A DNA stretch of 64,000 bases from Parus major. Lineage: Eukaryota; Chordata; Aves; Passeriformes; Paridae. Within the stretch, counting starts at the first letter, position 1; each line of letters starts with the position of its first letter. The stretch covers positions 26,485,634 to 26,549,633 of the forward strand of contig NC_031776.1 in the NCBI RefSeq assembly GCF_001522545.3, given 5' to 3'. This document shows, in pieces, positions 24,831 to 38,754 of the stretch. A program made the translations under genes and the position numbers. The notes below the pieces were generated by a model. It had not been told where the DNA came from. It ran no database searches and saw only the letters and a program-made list of their open reading frames with translations.

Positions 24831-27800
24831 ACATTGGCCTCTAATGCTTTGGGGTTGTACTTTTAGTCGAGACTCCTGTAATCAGCACTGAACTCACAAA
24901 AGGTGAAATAGTAATTTTACAGAGCTGTCCATGAACCTGTGCATGTGAGAGAGAATCCAGGGGCAGAACCAGGGTTTATCTGCCCCCCTCCACCCCAGAC
25001 TCTCTGCCCTCCAAACTGTCTGCCCTGGATGCTCCAAAGGCCCTGCTGTTCCTTTACTTTTCTGTGGTCTACTGTTATTTCAAGTACTAACTTTGAGTAT
25101 TATTAGACCTGTATGGCATTTACCACAGTGCAGCTTGGCCTGAAGGTGTCTCCTGCTTGCAGATAAGAAAGGTGCTCCTCTGTTAGTACTAGGAGGGCTG
25201 TTACCTCATTTTTAGGCTTATATCTGCAGAAAGTCCAGTGCCAGGCCAGTGGATGCAGAGGTGTGGCTTTGACTGGGTGCTCTAAGGCATGTGGAAATTA
25301 ATGTTGGTCTCTCTACTGGACCTTTTTCAATACTTAAGTGTCTAAGTTAGAAAAAAATCTAGGTGTATTCCAGTATTGCACTAAAGCTGGGAAGGACTCA
25401 GGAAATTAATGACTGATGGAAATGGATACTAGGGTGTTCCGTAGATCAGGGTCTCTCAAAGCAAGCATAAATCCTCACGTTAGTTTGTTCTGCTTCATGG
25501 GTCCCTTTTATATTTGACATCATTGATTATGTGTGCAGTTCTTCAGATGGACTTGGGACAGCTAACAGAAAGGGAACATCTCTACAGGCAACATGTTAAC
25601 AATGTGAAAATAAAAATCCATTCTCCTTTACATTGCCAAGATAAAACAAAGTGCTCTCCATGCCCCTGACCTGTCACCCAAATTCCCATCTTACTTTTTT
25701 GTCTGTGGCAGTAACAATAAGTGACCCAGCAGGATGACTTGATATTGAAGGAAGGACCTGATAGCTGAAATTCTATGAGGTTATTGAGAGAAGCAAAAAT
25801 CCTAAGGAACAATTACTTCTTTTCCTTAATGGCAAAAAAAGCTGTATCAGTATGACTTCATCTTCCTGGTGTGCAAAAGCTACAGATGTGCATTTAAGGC
25901 CCTGCAGGAGTTGGCATCTGCATAGCATGTCTTGTGCATAGTATTGCTCTGCTTTGGCCCTGGAACTTTGAAACACAACAGCTTGCATTAAAGTGAGGGA
26001 GACCACAACCAAATAATACATAAGGGCAGTACAGTTCAATATGTATGATGCTGGCATAGCAACCAGAGGCAATGGTGGCTTTGGCTTTGGAGAGGAAAAT
26101 GGTGCTGAGATTCTTTTGTTTTCAGAACCAAAGTATGCCATGGAAACCTGTTTGCCTTTTTCCCTGGGTACCATTACAAAAATTAATAGATACAGGAAAG
26201 AACACTGTGTGTCAAATAAAGTATTAGAGACACTGTTTCATAAGAAGTTACAAGCAAAATTAATTTCTGTCTGGGAAGTAAATGATACCCCAAGGCTACA
26301 GGGACACATTTTGGACGGTTAGAATATGAAATGCATGCTCCTGTCTCAGACAGGGGGTATGTGTGTGATTTTCTGTTCTTGATTACTAATGTGTATGTTT
26401 TCTTTGTCTTGCTGGAAGAGACAGAAACAGAAATGAGGAGTGTTCTGAGTAGTTCCCCATGCCTGTATTTGTGCAGGACTTGGCACACAGCCTCCTGAAT
26501 CTTCGGGGGCAGAGGTTCTTTCCTCTCCCTGCAAGTCATCTAATGATAGGCTGAGAAGACTTCATCTCTTCCCTAGGAAAGGGTTGGAGATAAGCAGGTA
26601 AATTGCCTGCCAGAAGAGTTGATCTCCCTCCAGTGATTAGAAGAACTATCTCAGTGAGAGTGGGTCTCATTGGGTTAGACTACAGGTGTCACTTTTGTTC
26701 AGCTACAGGTATATGAAAGGTGTCCCACACCCATGGTCACACTTGCAGAGATACGTAGTGGGAGTTACCTGTCTGCCTCTATGCTTAAAGACTCTGGGAA
26801 TTCTTTTATTTGGTAGAAAACAACAGAGTACTGAAGGAAAAAAGTACTTTCCAGTTTGAGCAGTCAAGGAATTAAATTGCAAGATAAAATTCCATCATTC
26901 TTATTTCCTTGTTAGCTTTCATCTTCTGATATCAAGCATATTCTGACATCAGTCATGAGAACAACTGGCTGTGGAGGTAATGCTGTACTATGCCTTGGAG
27001 CAGGGCACACTATGGTATCTGTGCTGTCCTTGTTTTGAGGGTTTGTAGGAATCTTGGACCTGAGGTGCAGTCTGGGAGTAAAAGCAAAACAGGCAAAGAG
27101 ATGATCCTTTCTAAGGGATTTTATTTTTTTCCATTCTCATTTTTTCAGAATAATCCATATTGTCTTCCATTCCCAATTCCTCATCAGTTTCAGAACATTT
27201 AATTAAAATGTCATATCCATCTATGCCTGGTGCCCTAGATAGCTTCTTCCTCCACTTCAAAGAGAAGCTAAATTTCCCTAGTGAGGATAAATGGGGAGGG
27301 TATTAGGCCAAAGTGGGTGGATACAGTTTCTGTGGAACACATGGAGAAGGAAAGCATATGTAGAAATCACATCTCCTGACAAGACTGCTCAGGCAAGACA
27401 TTAGTCACAGGCTGGGAGTCAAATGGCTTCCTGAGTAACACCAGGAAACAGCAGTTTTCATCAAATGATGCATCACAATATGATAGTTTGGGGTAAATTG
27501 CTTAATGCATATGCATTTCAGCTTAACTCACTGTGAAATAAGGACAACACAGTGTTCACTCATCCCAAAAAGTAAATACGTAGGGAAGGTAATAAGTTTG
27601 CCAGATATTCATGTCATGGAATGATTCATCAGAGTGTACTTGCACTGAAGCTTATGCACTGCTGCTTGATCCTGACAATCATTTCTTGTGGAGGTATCTG
27701 GAAGCATCTATTTAATCTTCCTGGATTGGAAAGGTTTTGCCAGTGTCCTGAGTGGGAGGTTCTGTCCTGTTCATGAGGAGTGCTCTGATACATGACAATG

Positions 27801-30800
27801 AAATTTCTGTGCTCAAACACTCCAAATACCAAATGCATGTTTTTGATGTGTGCCCTTGTGCCCATACATGGGGAAAATGAAAGAGGCTCTATTCTTGTAC
27901 CCCTTAAACAGAAGGTTATTAAAATGTGAAGTCCACAGTTAAAACTGTAAAGCCAATTTCATAACTCATGTAGTAATGTTCCCTCTATTTAATAAGGCTA
28001 TTCATTGATCTGCAGCAGCAAATTATAATTTTTGAGCATTTAAGTAATACTTCCACTTGGCTTCTGTTTACGAGGCAATTTAGTATTTCCCTGGGCTCAC
28101 TAATGCTGACTGTACACAACATCTGGTGTTGGGCATTTAGTCAGCATAGAAGCTTGAACAAAGTCATTGCTATTTTGTGCACAATATGGGAATGTTTCCT
28201 TTTAGATATCTCCCCTTTGCTCAGCTACCTACAATGCTATTGGAGCATACCCAATTCTAGCAAACAAATCCAAAAAGAATGTATTAATCCAAGTGAGTTA
28301 TTTAGGCAGCCAACGTCAGGAACACCTGGCCCAAAGAGGACATGGTGTCAGATTTCTAAAGCTGGCCTGACCTGGTCACCATCTCTTCAAAAACACCGAA
28401 GGACTTGATGTCTTCCCTGGATAATGGGAAGTATTCAGAGGAATCAGGTGCCTTTAAGAAAACTGTTTCAGAAGGATCCATTGAACAAGAACTGGTGATA
28501 TTTTTGTTTAGCTCTAAATGATTTGAAGATGATTTTTTATGATCCTAAAACTGCATTGGTTTTCTTTCTAGGTCAGCTTATGTAATGAGAGATATTGCTC
28601 CCACATACAAACCTCTCATCTGTGGTTTTAGACTATGGCCATCGGGATGGTGACAGGTGGAGTCCTCTGTGGACAGCAGAAGTTCCTTGACCCCATCCAC
28701 TTGCCATTATGGTTGTTGAAAATCTGCCAGTACACTGTAGCTGATTCCATAAGACAAAAATATCCTGTTTGTAATAGTCCTTTTCTCAAATGGATTCTTC
28801 TTCGGCTAAAAGCCCATTCTAGCCTGCATTATTTCAGGATATTTCAGAACATGTTTTTTCTAGGATATTTCAAGCATTTTTGAGGCATTTCCTTTAGGTG
28901 GCAGCAGGAGTACAAGAATATTCAGCTTTCGTGGTCCCATGTGCTACTGAGATTGCATGGCTTTGTGCAGAAGAATGTAAACCCAGTTTTACCACCTTTT
29001 CATACCTAACAGACATGGAAGTTTATTTTCATTATTAGAGAAACTTGCTGATGAGCTGAAATCACGAGTCAGGACCCTGTCACCTGTCTGGGTGGTCCTT
29101 TGGGTCTCTGCATGTAACTGCTATGACAGTCCGGACACTTAACAATAATGGAAATGATTCAGGCCCTGCTTAGGAGATCTATCTGGACTTGGTATTGCCT
29201 CCACATAACATTGTGATGGAGTGTGAAAGGCAAGGAGATGGAGAGAAGAATTCTCAAGATTGTGTTGCATGTTCACCTGTTTTAGGAGTTGAGGCAAAAC
29301 TGTTAATACGCTAAACACAATTGTAGTGGAGCTGCTGAACTGCAAAATTCCCTATTTCTGGAATAGCCCTAGTTTTTGCTTATCTGCTGATAGGCCAAAA
29401 GATATTTCTCCATACCATCCCTCATTTTCAGATTCTTTTCCCTCATGTTTGCTTTGGAAGAAAAATCTCAGCTGATGTGTCCATCACATTTCCTGGGAAG
29501 CTTATGGTTTGCTTGCAAGACAGGGAAACCCGCAACATCCTTTTGCTTTGAACACCAGTATATTATGTGGTCTCTCGTGATGAGGAACAACTTTGAACTC
29601 CATAGAATGCCATTCAAGCATTTCAATCCAGCTGTAAATGAGACAGTAACTCTGAGTACTGAGGGGGACCTGTATCAGGGCAGTCTGGCCTTGGGCTCAT
29701 GGGAAGTAAGGTAGAGGCTGAGCTTTGGCTGTTGTCTCTCCCACACCTGAAGTGACTGATGTGGGATCTAGCTGGAGATCCTTGGCTGGGGGCCTCAAGT
29801 GATTGCTTGTATGCTGCTGTGTAAGAGCCTGCTCTGGTTCAGACCCTTGTACCTTCTGGACTTGTTAGGCTCAGACCCCCTTTGTCAGTGCTGCTCCAGA
29901 GGAGAAATGATGTTTCTCCTGTATGTTGGTCCCATGCCGTCTCATGAAGACTTCGATGTGGCCTCACCTTTTTGAGGAACAAGCAGATACACCTGTTGCA
30001 GTGACTTGTGAAAGCTATTGGTACAGTTCCCAGTATCCTGATGTTCTCTGTCATGCTCAAACCTCCTTCCATTCATCTGTCAATGAACAACTGCTGTTGC
30101 CTCCCACCCTCCTGGAGCCAGGCCATTTGTCTGGCTTTTATGGTGAGTAAATAATATGCTCAGTTATATGTCTGGAAATAGTGTTCTGTACAAATTCCTG
30201 GGGCAATCAATATACAGAACCATTTTATGTTAGAAATAGCTTGTTCCAAATGGCCATATATATCTTTATTATACTGTAAATTCTCACACTGTCACTGGAA
30301 GCCACATATGCCCTATTGCACAGGTTTGGTTGCAGAGCAAGCTCCTTCCCTCCTATTTCCAATTTTTTTTCTTTCTTTCCATCCACCTGGATCAAGGCTT
30401 AGGAATTGACTGAACTCTCCAACACACCCCAAAATCTCCATGTCTTTCTAATGCAAATGTCCTTTCTCCCCTTGAAGGCCCCACTGAAGCTCTCTTCCAA
30501 AAAAAACCAGATCAGTCTTTGAATGTCCATGCCCTATTGCCTTACTTATTTTGGTCATGTTTCTTCTGTCAAAATGAATTCTATGGCAAAAGCCTTGAGA
30601 GCTCCAAGCCAGCACTGAGCCCTGCTCTCCCAGGTGCTGTACACAGAGCATAATATAGCTTTAGTAATCTTGAATCCTCTGGTTATGGTCTCTCTGTATC
30701 TGGGGACTAGTCTGAAAGGCTTGTAAAAGATAAAAATGTGGGACCTGGGCAGTCAGATATAGTGAAAACAGTTCCGGCCACATCATGGAATATGTAAAAA

Positions 30801-32218
30801 ATGCATTCACACTATGGTCAGGGATGAGGAGATTGGTGGTTACTGCCCCTCAGCAGCTGGGGGGCTGCTTCACAAACATGTCCATAATCTAGAAAATATC
30901 TGGCAGTGGTATAAGAGGGGATTTTGGTAACTGTGAGTCTTTTCTGTTGGGAAAATGTAAAAAAATCGTGAGAGGCAGAGTGTGGTGATACAGATAGAAA
31001 AATGAGAGTCTTCACACACAGGCACAGATGCTGTTCCCCTAGAAGCACTCTCATTCTCCTTCCTGTGATGGGGAAATGAAAGTTATTTGCAGGGTTAAAA
31101 TTATGGGCATTGGAGACAGCAAAATAAACAATAATGGCTTGGAGGGAAGACAGGAAGATGAAGCATGGCTGTGCCTTGGGGACAGTCACTGCTTGCACAG
31201 CATGTCTTGCTGCTGTACACCATCTCAGAGTGAGTCCTACCTTCAGAATTTGAATTACTTTAGGGGAGATATTTCTTTTTTACTGTTTTAGCCCTGTTTT
31301 GCCCAGAGAGAGGGAGCAGGGCTTGTCCTGCTCTGGCACAGCTGGAGCAAAGCTCTGGTTAAATGAGAGCCAGAAACTGCCATGGAAGAGAGGGATGATA
31401 CTCATGGGAGGAACATGGGTTGTGGTTTACTATGGGTCTCAGTTAAGTGCAGAAGAAAGAAGTTTCTTTGCAAGTCCAGCAGATTTGAGCAAGTTCTGAG
31501 GAGGCACTAAAATGTCTTGCTGGGAAACATTTTTTGTTTTTCAGAATGAGCATGGATATCAGGTGCATCCATTTCACAGGGCTGGACCTGGGTGGAGGGG
31601 CTGAAACATGGCCCACAGGTCTGGGGCTGAGAAGTTTCTTCCCATCCAGTAAGAAGTGCCCTTGGAATAAGGGTATTTCTTTATGCCAGGAGCTGGTGCT
31701 CTGCTTAGCACCGAGGCACCACATCTTGAGCTGTGGAGATAGTAGTTGTGACTGAGTCAACCTTGGACCACTGCTCTCAGGGAAGATGTGCTGCCAGCTC
31801 CATGGCCTGACAGAAAGGGGATTAGTGAAGCTCCTCAGCATGGTTATGTGACATGTTTAGGAAGGCTGTTTGTAAAGCCCCAGCCCCTGGGACAAGGTCC
31901 ACATTCCAGTGAGCATCATCTCCCTAACCTGGACAAGTTGTGAAACCCCACCACAACTCCCTGAAGGCCAGCACTGCTTGTGTGGGGAGGCAAAGCTCTG
32001 CTGGAAAAGCCAATGTAATCCTGCAACATGAAGTCACAGCTGGAGGCAACAGGCACATCCTTTTCCGTGACCTGATTGATTTCAGGGCCAGCCTTAGTAT
32101 TGAAGATGTCGCAAAAAGTTCTTTCGAGGGAGTCTTTAGAGAAATCTTTCCCCCTTGGTCTTCTGTTAACTTGCCTGTGATAATACATCTGCAGTTGCTA
32201 TCACTGTAGAGCTTGCTT

Positions 32219-32254
32219 AGAAGAAGAAGAAAAAAAAAGAAAGAAGAAGAGAGG
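32219..32254 (+). repeat. Imperfect GAA trinucleotide repeat
   Basis: AGAAGAAGA runs flank a nine-A block, giving a purine-only tract on the plus strand. It lies immediately left of an AT-rich, TAAT-dense block. Long GAA tracts can form triplexes, but this one is short and interrupted. Confidence 0.85.
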
Positions 32255-32269
32255 CTGCTGTTCATCTTA

Positions 32270-32830
32270 TTGACCGTTTATTCACTTCTTTAAAAGTAAT
32301 TAGGAGTTTAATCAGAGTTTCTATGGATTTTTGGGGGAATCTGTAATTAAAATCTGCACAGTCAACTTGCATTATATACTTAACCTTCTTCCAGAGCTGC
32401 TCAAATATCTTTAATATTCTCACATCCACTAATGGAAACTGTCAAGTACCTCAACATAAAAACGAGCAGCAAATCCCCTGCAACAGGCTGCCAAACTGCA
32501 GCCCCCAACAGTCTTTTTGTTGTGAGGGAAGGTGCTCTGTGATAACAGCCCAGGCTGTAGGTTAACAGGCCTGATCGACTCCAAGCTGATTTTTCTCTAA
32601 TGAATAGAGATGTTTCTTTTCATCAGCAAAGAGTGCAGCGAATGGAGAGGGGGAAGGGAAGCAGAAGGAAAAAAAGCTGCCTGACTATGTAGGGATAGAG
32701 CCAGTCTCTTGATAAGCTTTCAATTAAGAGCAGATTAAAATTAGGTTTATCTTTTCCTGAAAATGGCAATGACGTTAATATAATAATACAATGTAATAAC
32801 TTAATAACCCAGTTGGAAGTGACTCATCCA
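32270..32830. promoter_or_regulatory. Long AT-rich block, candidate conserved enhancer
   Basis: About 560 bp beginning just right of the GAA repeat contain many TAAT/ATTA cores: GTAATTAGG, TTTAATCAG, GTAATTAAAA, CTTTAATATT, CTAATGAATAG, CAATTAAG, GATTAAAATTAGG and GTTAATATAATAATA. Unbroken coding frames are absent. This is the strongest block of its kind in the window, but the call is by texture and not by alignment. Confidence 0.3.
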
Positions 32831-33820
32831 CATTGGAAAGATCACATTTTTGCTGCCTAGTTCTGGGAGGGTTAAGTATGTCCATCCCTCATTCCTGCAG
32901 GTATGCAGGCACTCATGGGGAGAGGGAAAGCTGGACAGTAATTCACAGCCTGACTGCTTCTCCTCCTGGGAGGTTTGGTGTGACTGACAAGGGAGATTCA
33001 TGGTGCAGAAGTGTGTGATGGGTCCATTTGTAGAAACAAGTGTTGAGGCTCAGCAGAGTCCTCCACTGCCTCATCCTCACTGCTTACACAATCCCATTGC
33101 TCCACCAGGGACAGGACAAAGACCCAGAACTTTGAGGTGTAGAAGCTGATGTCTGGCATTGCTAGGAAAAGATCCGGAATCAAACACCTCCGGCTGTCTG
33201 CTCCTTACTTCTCAGTCTAGCCTGTCACATGTATAAAGGACTATGAAATCTGCTGGCCATAGTGGGGGTTTGTTCCTTCTGTTCAGGTAAAGCAAATAAG
33301 TTTCCTGTGCCACAGGAGACTGTGTGTGTAAGCTGCCTTGTGCAGTGTTTGCTGCCCTGAGCTCAAGTGTTGATCCCTGAAATTAACCCAGATTTTCATC
33401 TGAGAAGAGCCTGACTGAACTGGTGTCCTGGGAGAGTACAGCCATTCATTCTGCTCAGGCTGGATGATCTCAGATGTGCCATTTGGCTACAAGGACAAAG
33501 CTGGTAAATCCATTCCTGCAATCAGGAGATCTGATTTGGCTGAGGATGATATGCTTATCTCTTTTCATGGGGTGATCAACACTAGCTTGTAACTTGTGTG
33601 TTGGACAAAGAACTTGTGTCTGTGCCCTGCAAGGTGTTATATGGAGGAGGGTATAAAACAGTTCTACTCCCTTGTCATGAAGGTTGTCATCATCATCTTG
33701 ATCCAGAACCTGAGCTTCACCCATGAGAAATAATCAGATTAAATTAGTTGTCTTACTAGAGCACTAAAGACCTCTAAATAATAAAGCGTAATGATATTGT
33801 TATTTTCAACTGACGATGTC

Positions 33821-33933
33821 TAAGCACTGGATATGGCACTTAGTGCCATAGTTTAGTTGAGGTGTTAGGGCATAGGTTGGACCCGATGATCTTGTAGGTC
33901 TCTTCCAAGCTAGTCATTCTGTGGATTCTGTGA
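33821..33933 (+). mobile_element. CR1 LINE 3' tail fragment
   Basis: Only the last 110 or so bases of a CR1 copy remain. They include 'atggcacttagtgccatag', 'ggttggacccgatgatcttg' and 'aggtctcttccaag', followed by two ATTCTGTG octamers at 33916-33923 and 33925-33932, which are the family's 3' terminus. The element is sense on the plus strand and belongs to the same broad subfamily wording as the copy at 9603-9955. It has no coding capacity. Confidence 0.85.
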
Positions 33934-36900
33934 ATTAGTTATTGTGATTTTTTGTGCTGGCTACTCTGTTACATGTTGGAGATTTCCTGCACTTCAGCAT
34001 GTCCATGGCTTGCTTGTGTTCTTTAGTTTATTTAGCTGAGAACAATGAATTAAAGCAGCTTCCCAGTAAGACACTTACCTGTGTCCAAATTCAAAACCCT
34101 TCAGGGAAGTATTTACTGATTCCTGACCTCTAATATGGGTTTAACCATTTATCTTTTGAGTTGAGTGATTAACTATGATTGACTGCAGGATGGGTCTGCT
34201 CAGTCCAGTATAGGTGCAGGGCAGACAAGTTCAGTGGTAAAGAAAGTGAAAAACAACAAAAAACAGCTGAAGCAACAACAAAATGCCAGGAGAAAAAAGG
34301 AAATGCCTGGAGAAAGAAGACCTCATTTCTTTCCCTTGGTATTATGGCCTGGGATTTTTTTATCAATGAAATGGAGTGTGTAGAAGTCTTTGGTATTAAA
34401 ACTCTAGCTTTAATTCAGAAATGCCTCTAATGACTGAAAAGTCATCCCATGGAGAGTGGCAGCCCAACAGTAATGTGACCATGACTAACCTGGTTCCTTG
34501 TGGTCTTCCCTTTCCCACTTCTGACCGTGAAGCTGGGGATTTTAGAGTGGGGAAAAGACAACTTTGCCCTGTCCAGTACTGCTTGAATGCTCTTCTTCCT
34601 CAATTATTTGGGGATAATGAAGATAGCTGTTTCTTCTTTGGTATTGTGCTGCTTTAGAATGTTAAGGTGTGGGCTGCTTTTGGGTACTTCTGTGTCCCAT
34701 CAGCCATGCCCCATGTCCAGTAGGACAACTGCATACAATTTTTAACACTCTCAAGGGAAAATTAAAAGCATGGAACATTTTGCTATACAAGTCTAAGTTT
34801 TATTGTAGCAATGATATAGGCTATTTTCTTGGACTTTGACCTGTATTATTTTTGCCTGAATTTGAAGCAGTTATTTTTTAATAGTTTTCCATTGACTAAC
34901 ACAGGAGGCTACCTGTAAAATTATAATAAATTCAAATGTCACACTTGATAGAAAAATAAGGCATTCATACTGAATATCATAAATAGGGAAATTCAGCCTT
35001 TGACAGCAAGAACAAGCTCAGCTGATTGTGGATGTTTCTGAGGATGCTTTTTAGCTTTGTACCCTTTCAACAGCATAGTCAGGACTGGACCTCCTACTTT
35101 TTTGTGTGAAAGCTCCTTGTCTTTATTCCTGAGCAGCCAAGGCTAGCCAACATTGGTAACCGTATTCAGTATTCAATAAATGGTGTTTATTGTTGTTGGA
35201 AAAAAGTAATTCCCCTTCTGGCAGTGAAGAAGGTGTGACTTGTAAATAGAGGTCTAGAAGCAGTGCTGTGCCTGCAGATACAGCAAGGGTTTGACAAAAA
35301 GGCAGCAGAGCTGAATTTAGGTATGTATTGGTGTGCAGGAGCTGAACAACCCTGTCAAAATGCAGACTCTGCTTGCTGGAGCCACTGCCCGGGATGAGAT
35401 CCTGCAGAAAGGAGTTACCGTGCAAAGTGTTTCAAGTGCCAGAGTTCCCAGCCATTCTTACTAACAGAAAATTCTCCAGATTACATGGGATGGGAAAAGC
35501 ATGCTGCCTAAAGCTTTGGTATAATTTCAAATGTGAAGTGTCTTTAAAAAAAATGTCCTACACTGGACATGTCCTAGAGATTGAGATGCCCACTAAAGCT
35601 TGTCACATAAGTCACAGCTGTTTTCCTTTGAAAATTGTTTGTACACTGAGATCCAGTGTTCTTCCCAAGCATCACCACTCACCTGGCATGCTTTTGCAGG
35701 TTTTCAGCTCTCAGGAGGCTTTACTCTGCTCTGATCTCCCAGCTGGGGTTCTCTTTGTCATTAATTTCCTCTGGAATAGAAGCACCTGAGGTACAAATTC
35801 AGAAGCTGGAAGAGCATTTGGGATTGTGGCATTTGCCCTGTTGCTGCATTTTTCTCCTGAGCATCTTTGGCTGTAGTTGAAGGCAGGCTGTTGATCAAAG
35901 TGGACACACATCTGTCCTGGTAATGCTGGGGTTTTTTTAGTTATTCTTATTTTCCTAACCCACTGCTTTCCTACCTGCTGTCTGTGCTGAGAAGTTGATT
36001 GAGGACATACCTTGGTCTCTTCCCTAATTTGAGTCTGACAGCATCTACAGGTGGGATGTGGAGAGAGCAGTGAACATTTCAGGTACTGGTTCTTGTCTGC
36101 CAGTTTATGCAGCAATTCCACTGGAGAAGCCTCCCTTTCTTAAATGTAGGATTCTCATAATAACTGCAGATATTGTGGATTGTTCATTGTAGCATTTATC
36201 TCCATATGTGTGCAGCTAGCTCCCTGCCTGAAGCCTGGCAGGCCCACTACTTAGTTGGGATATAGATGTTTAGTCTGTTTTAATCTGATCCTCACAAATC
36301 AGTCCCAGAAGCCATTTCTGTTGCCTTCCTCCCAGTGTCATGCAGTTTGTCAATACCCAGCCTGCTGCTGGGGATTTAAAAATGTATATGTGTATTTTTA
36401 ACCAACCAGTCTCTGCACTGAGTTCTTGGAGAGCAGAAACTGAAGGCTGTGTACAGGGAGGTGAAGCTGGAAAAGGAAGGAAGATCCACCAGGATGCTTG
36501 CTGTCTCTGACTGACCCCATTGAGGACCTGCTTAGAGCCCATGCCTTGTTTGGAGCCTGTCACCTCAGTCATTGGGGAGCTGCTGGAACAGGCTGGGAAC
36601 AGGCTGTGCTAGTGCCAGTGGTGCTACACAAAAAGGCATTCACAAATAACAAAGCTCTGAAACACCCTGAAAATAAGTGTCAGCAGCTTGAATTGGGGTC
36701 AGTTGTGCTGTGGTGAGAAACAGGCCAGGCTGGGGAGCAGGGAAAAGATCTCCCCTTCTTCTGCTTGCCTGGGAGAAGGGGATTCCAAGGCAGTGGGGAG
36801 CACACTTGCTCCTGCTGACTGTCCCTGGGAAAGCCAAACAATGATAGGGTCCTTAACACTGCTGCAGATTAGGGTCTGGTCATCCTGGTATTCGTCAGAC

Positions 36901-38720
36901 CATGTGGATACCTGAAAAAGAACATCCTCCCATCAACAGAGCTTGGTTTCCTGAGGCTGTGGCAGGCAAACAGATGCTGCCCACAGACCAGTAGTTGATG
37001 TAGCCTCCTGATTGTCTGCAGTGCCCTGAGCAGCCATGGACAAGTTGCTACCTTGCTGTCATGCCTCACTTGCATGCCACCTTGCACTATGCCTCAGTTT
37101 CCCCTGTTTATGTCAGGATATTAACGCCGTGGGGGAGGGAAGAGGTGATAAGGGTTTTTGTGTCATTATGGCTGTCACTGCTGAGGGCTGCTGCTGCCAG
37201 AGAGAGAAAGGAGGTTGGTTTTGAGATTAAGGCAGAAGGATATTTGCCTTTGCTATTAAACTAGTGGCTGACTCTGGCTACATACACCACCTCTTAATGC
37301 TGTTCCCTTACTACAGGAAGGAGGACCCCCACAAGGTCCAAGCAGCACCAGGGCTCTTTAAGCTTAGCTGTCTGTGGTCCCCCTTTGAAGATATCATGTC
37401 TCTGGCTAAAGGACACTCTCCAAGTCGAGTCCTAGGGACCCACCACAGCAGGCTGTGTAAAACACTGGCTTTCCACAGGCTATACTTGCTGCATGAGTCA
37501 ACTTTGAGGAAAGAAGATAATATTTTTTTAATGCTGAACTGAGTGGGAGCAAAGCCTGCTCCTGTCTCCCAGGTATTGAATAACAACTCAGCTGCTAAAG
37601 GACTTTGCTAGCAAAATTGCTCTAAAGTCCTATGTGTAGGGCTGAGCCACCAGTGCTGTCAGCTGTAAGACGCGTGGTGCAGACCTGAGAACACATGGGA
37701 TGCAGTGTTTCTGTTCCCCACACTGGAGTGGTTAGTAAGTGTGCAGATACCAGCTGGACAAGTGTTCAGGATTCTTACAAGTGCCATCACCAAATGCTGT
37801 CTCCTGAAACCCTGGGGCTGCTTGGCAGCAAATAAGAGAGAGCAGATGCCCGTATGTTATTTCACTGGTCAAAGTGGGGAGAACAAATTGAAGTGTCTAT
37901 TTTAGCACACTGAGACAGCTGCGCTCCTCTCAAGCCAGTTCCTGAGGAGTCACCTATCCATGCTTGATGGAAGGGAAAGCATCTGGTGTAACAACAGCCA
38001 GTTAGCCAGAAGTGGAGGAGCTGGCAAAGGCTTCCTGCTGTGGAAATCTTTGGATGACACCTTGGCAAAGACCAAGGGACAGATGGAAGCGCCGAGCACT
38101 TCCCCCTAAGCAGTGTCAGGTGCCTTTTATGCAACTGTCAAGTGCCAGGTGAGAGTGGGCTGTGACCTATACAATGGGGCATTTTAGGGCTCAGCTGCAG
38201 TGGGTGTCAGGCACTGAGTAGGATTTGTTCACTGTTGATTATGACTCTGAGTTACCATCAGCAGAGTGAACATAGCTGCTGGAGCAATCTTCAGCTGCTT
38301 CCTTGCAAAGGCAGTCGGTTACTTAAAGAACCTGTAGTGATTTTTAAACAGTACAGATGTATTAAGTATATCATGCTACTGTTAAGCCTTGGTGCACTCT
38401 GGAAAGGTCTGGCATTGTTATTCTTCTGTTAGCAAAATGAGGCTTAGGAAGTTCAAGTGACCAGAATCCCAACAGATTCTGGAATGAAGAGAAAGTGGAA
38501 AGGTAGAGGTGTTGTCATTCCTTACCAGAGGCATTAGAAGTGATGGTTGGATGTTCTTAACTGTGCTTCTTTATTTCTAACATAGTTCTCATAATAAAAA
38601 GGAATTTTGAAATTGGGGAAAATCATACTTCAGTGTTAATATATTCTAATAACCAAACTGATCAGAGGATGCAATCCCTCCCCATATATCTACATAGATG
38701 CTGAGCATATTTCCCTGTTT

Positions 38721-38754
38721 CAGCATACAAAATACTGTTGTATTCTGTATGCTG
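38721..38754. repeat. 34-bp hairpin, 15-bp arms with one mismatch
   Basis: CAGCATACAAAATAC and GTATTCTGTATGCTG flank a TGTT loop, giving 14 of 15 pairs with one A-C mismatch. CTGAG at 38701-38705 and CTCAG at 38760-38764 could extend the structure beyond an asymmetric internal loop. The helix is too short for a standard microRNA precursor. It is either a chance palindrome, a relic of an inverted-repeat element, or part of an untested structured RNA. Confidence 0.6.

Larger units (their letters stand above)
20873..32218. other. Non-coding, no gene seen
   Basis: Apart from the items listed separately, this holds short unrelated frames, scattered A or T runs and some splice-like sites. A good acceptor ends at 28571 (TTTTCTTTCTAG) with a 26-codon frame after it but no convincing donor. 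Confidence 0.5.
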
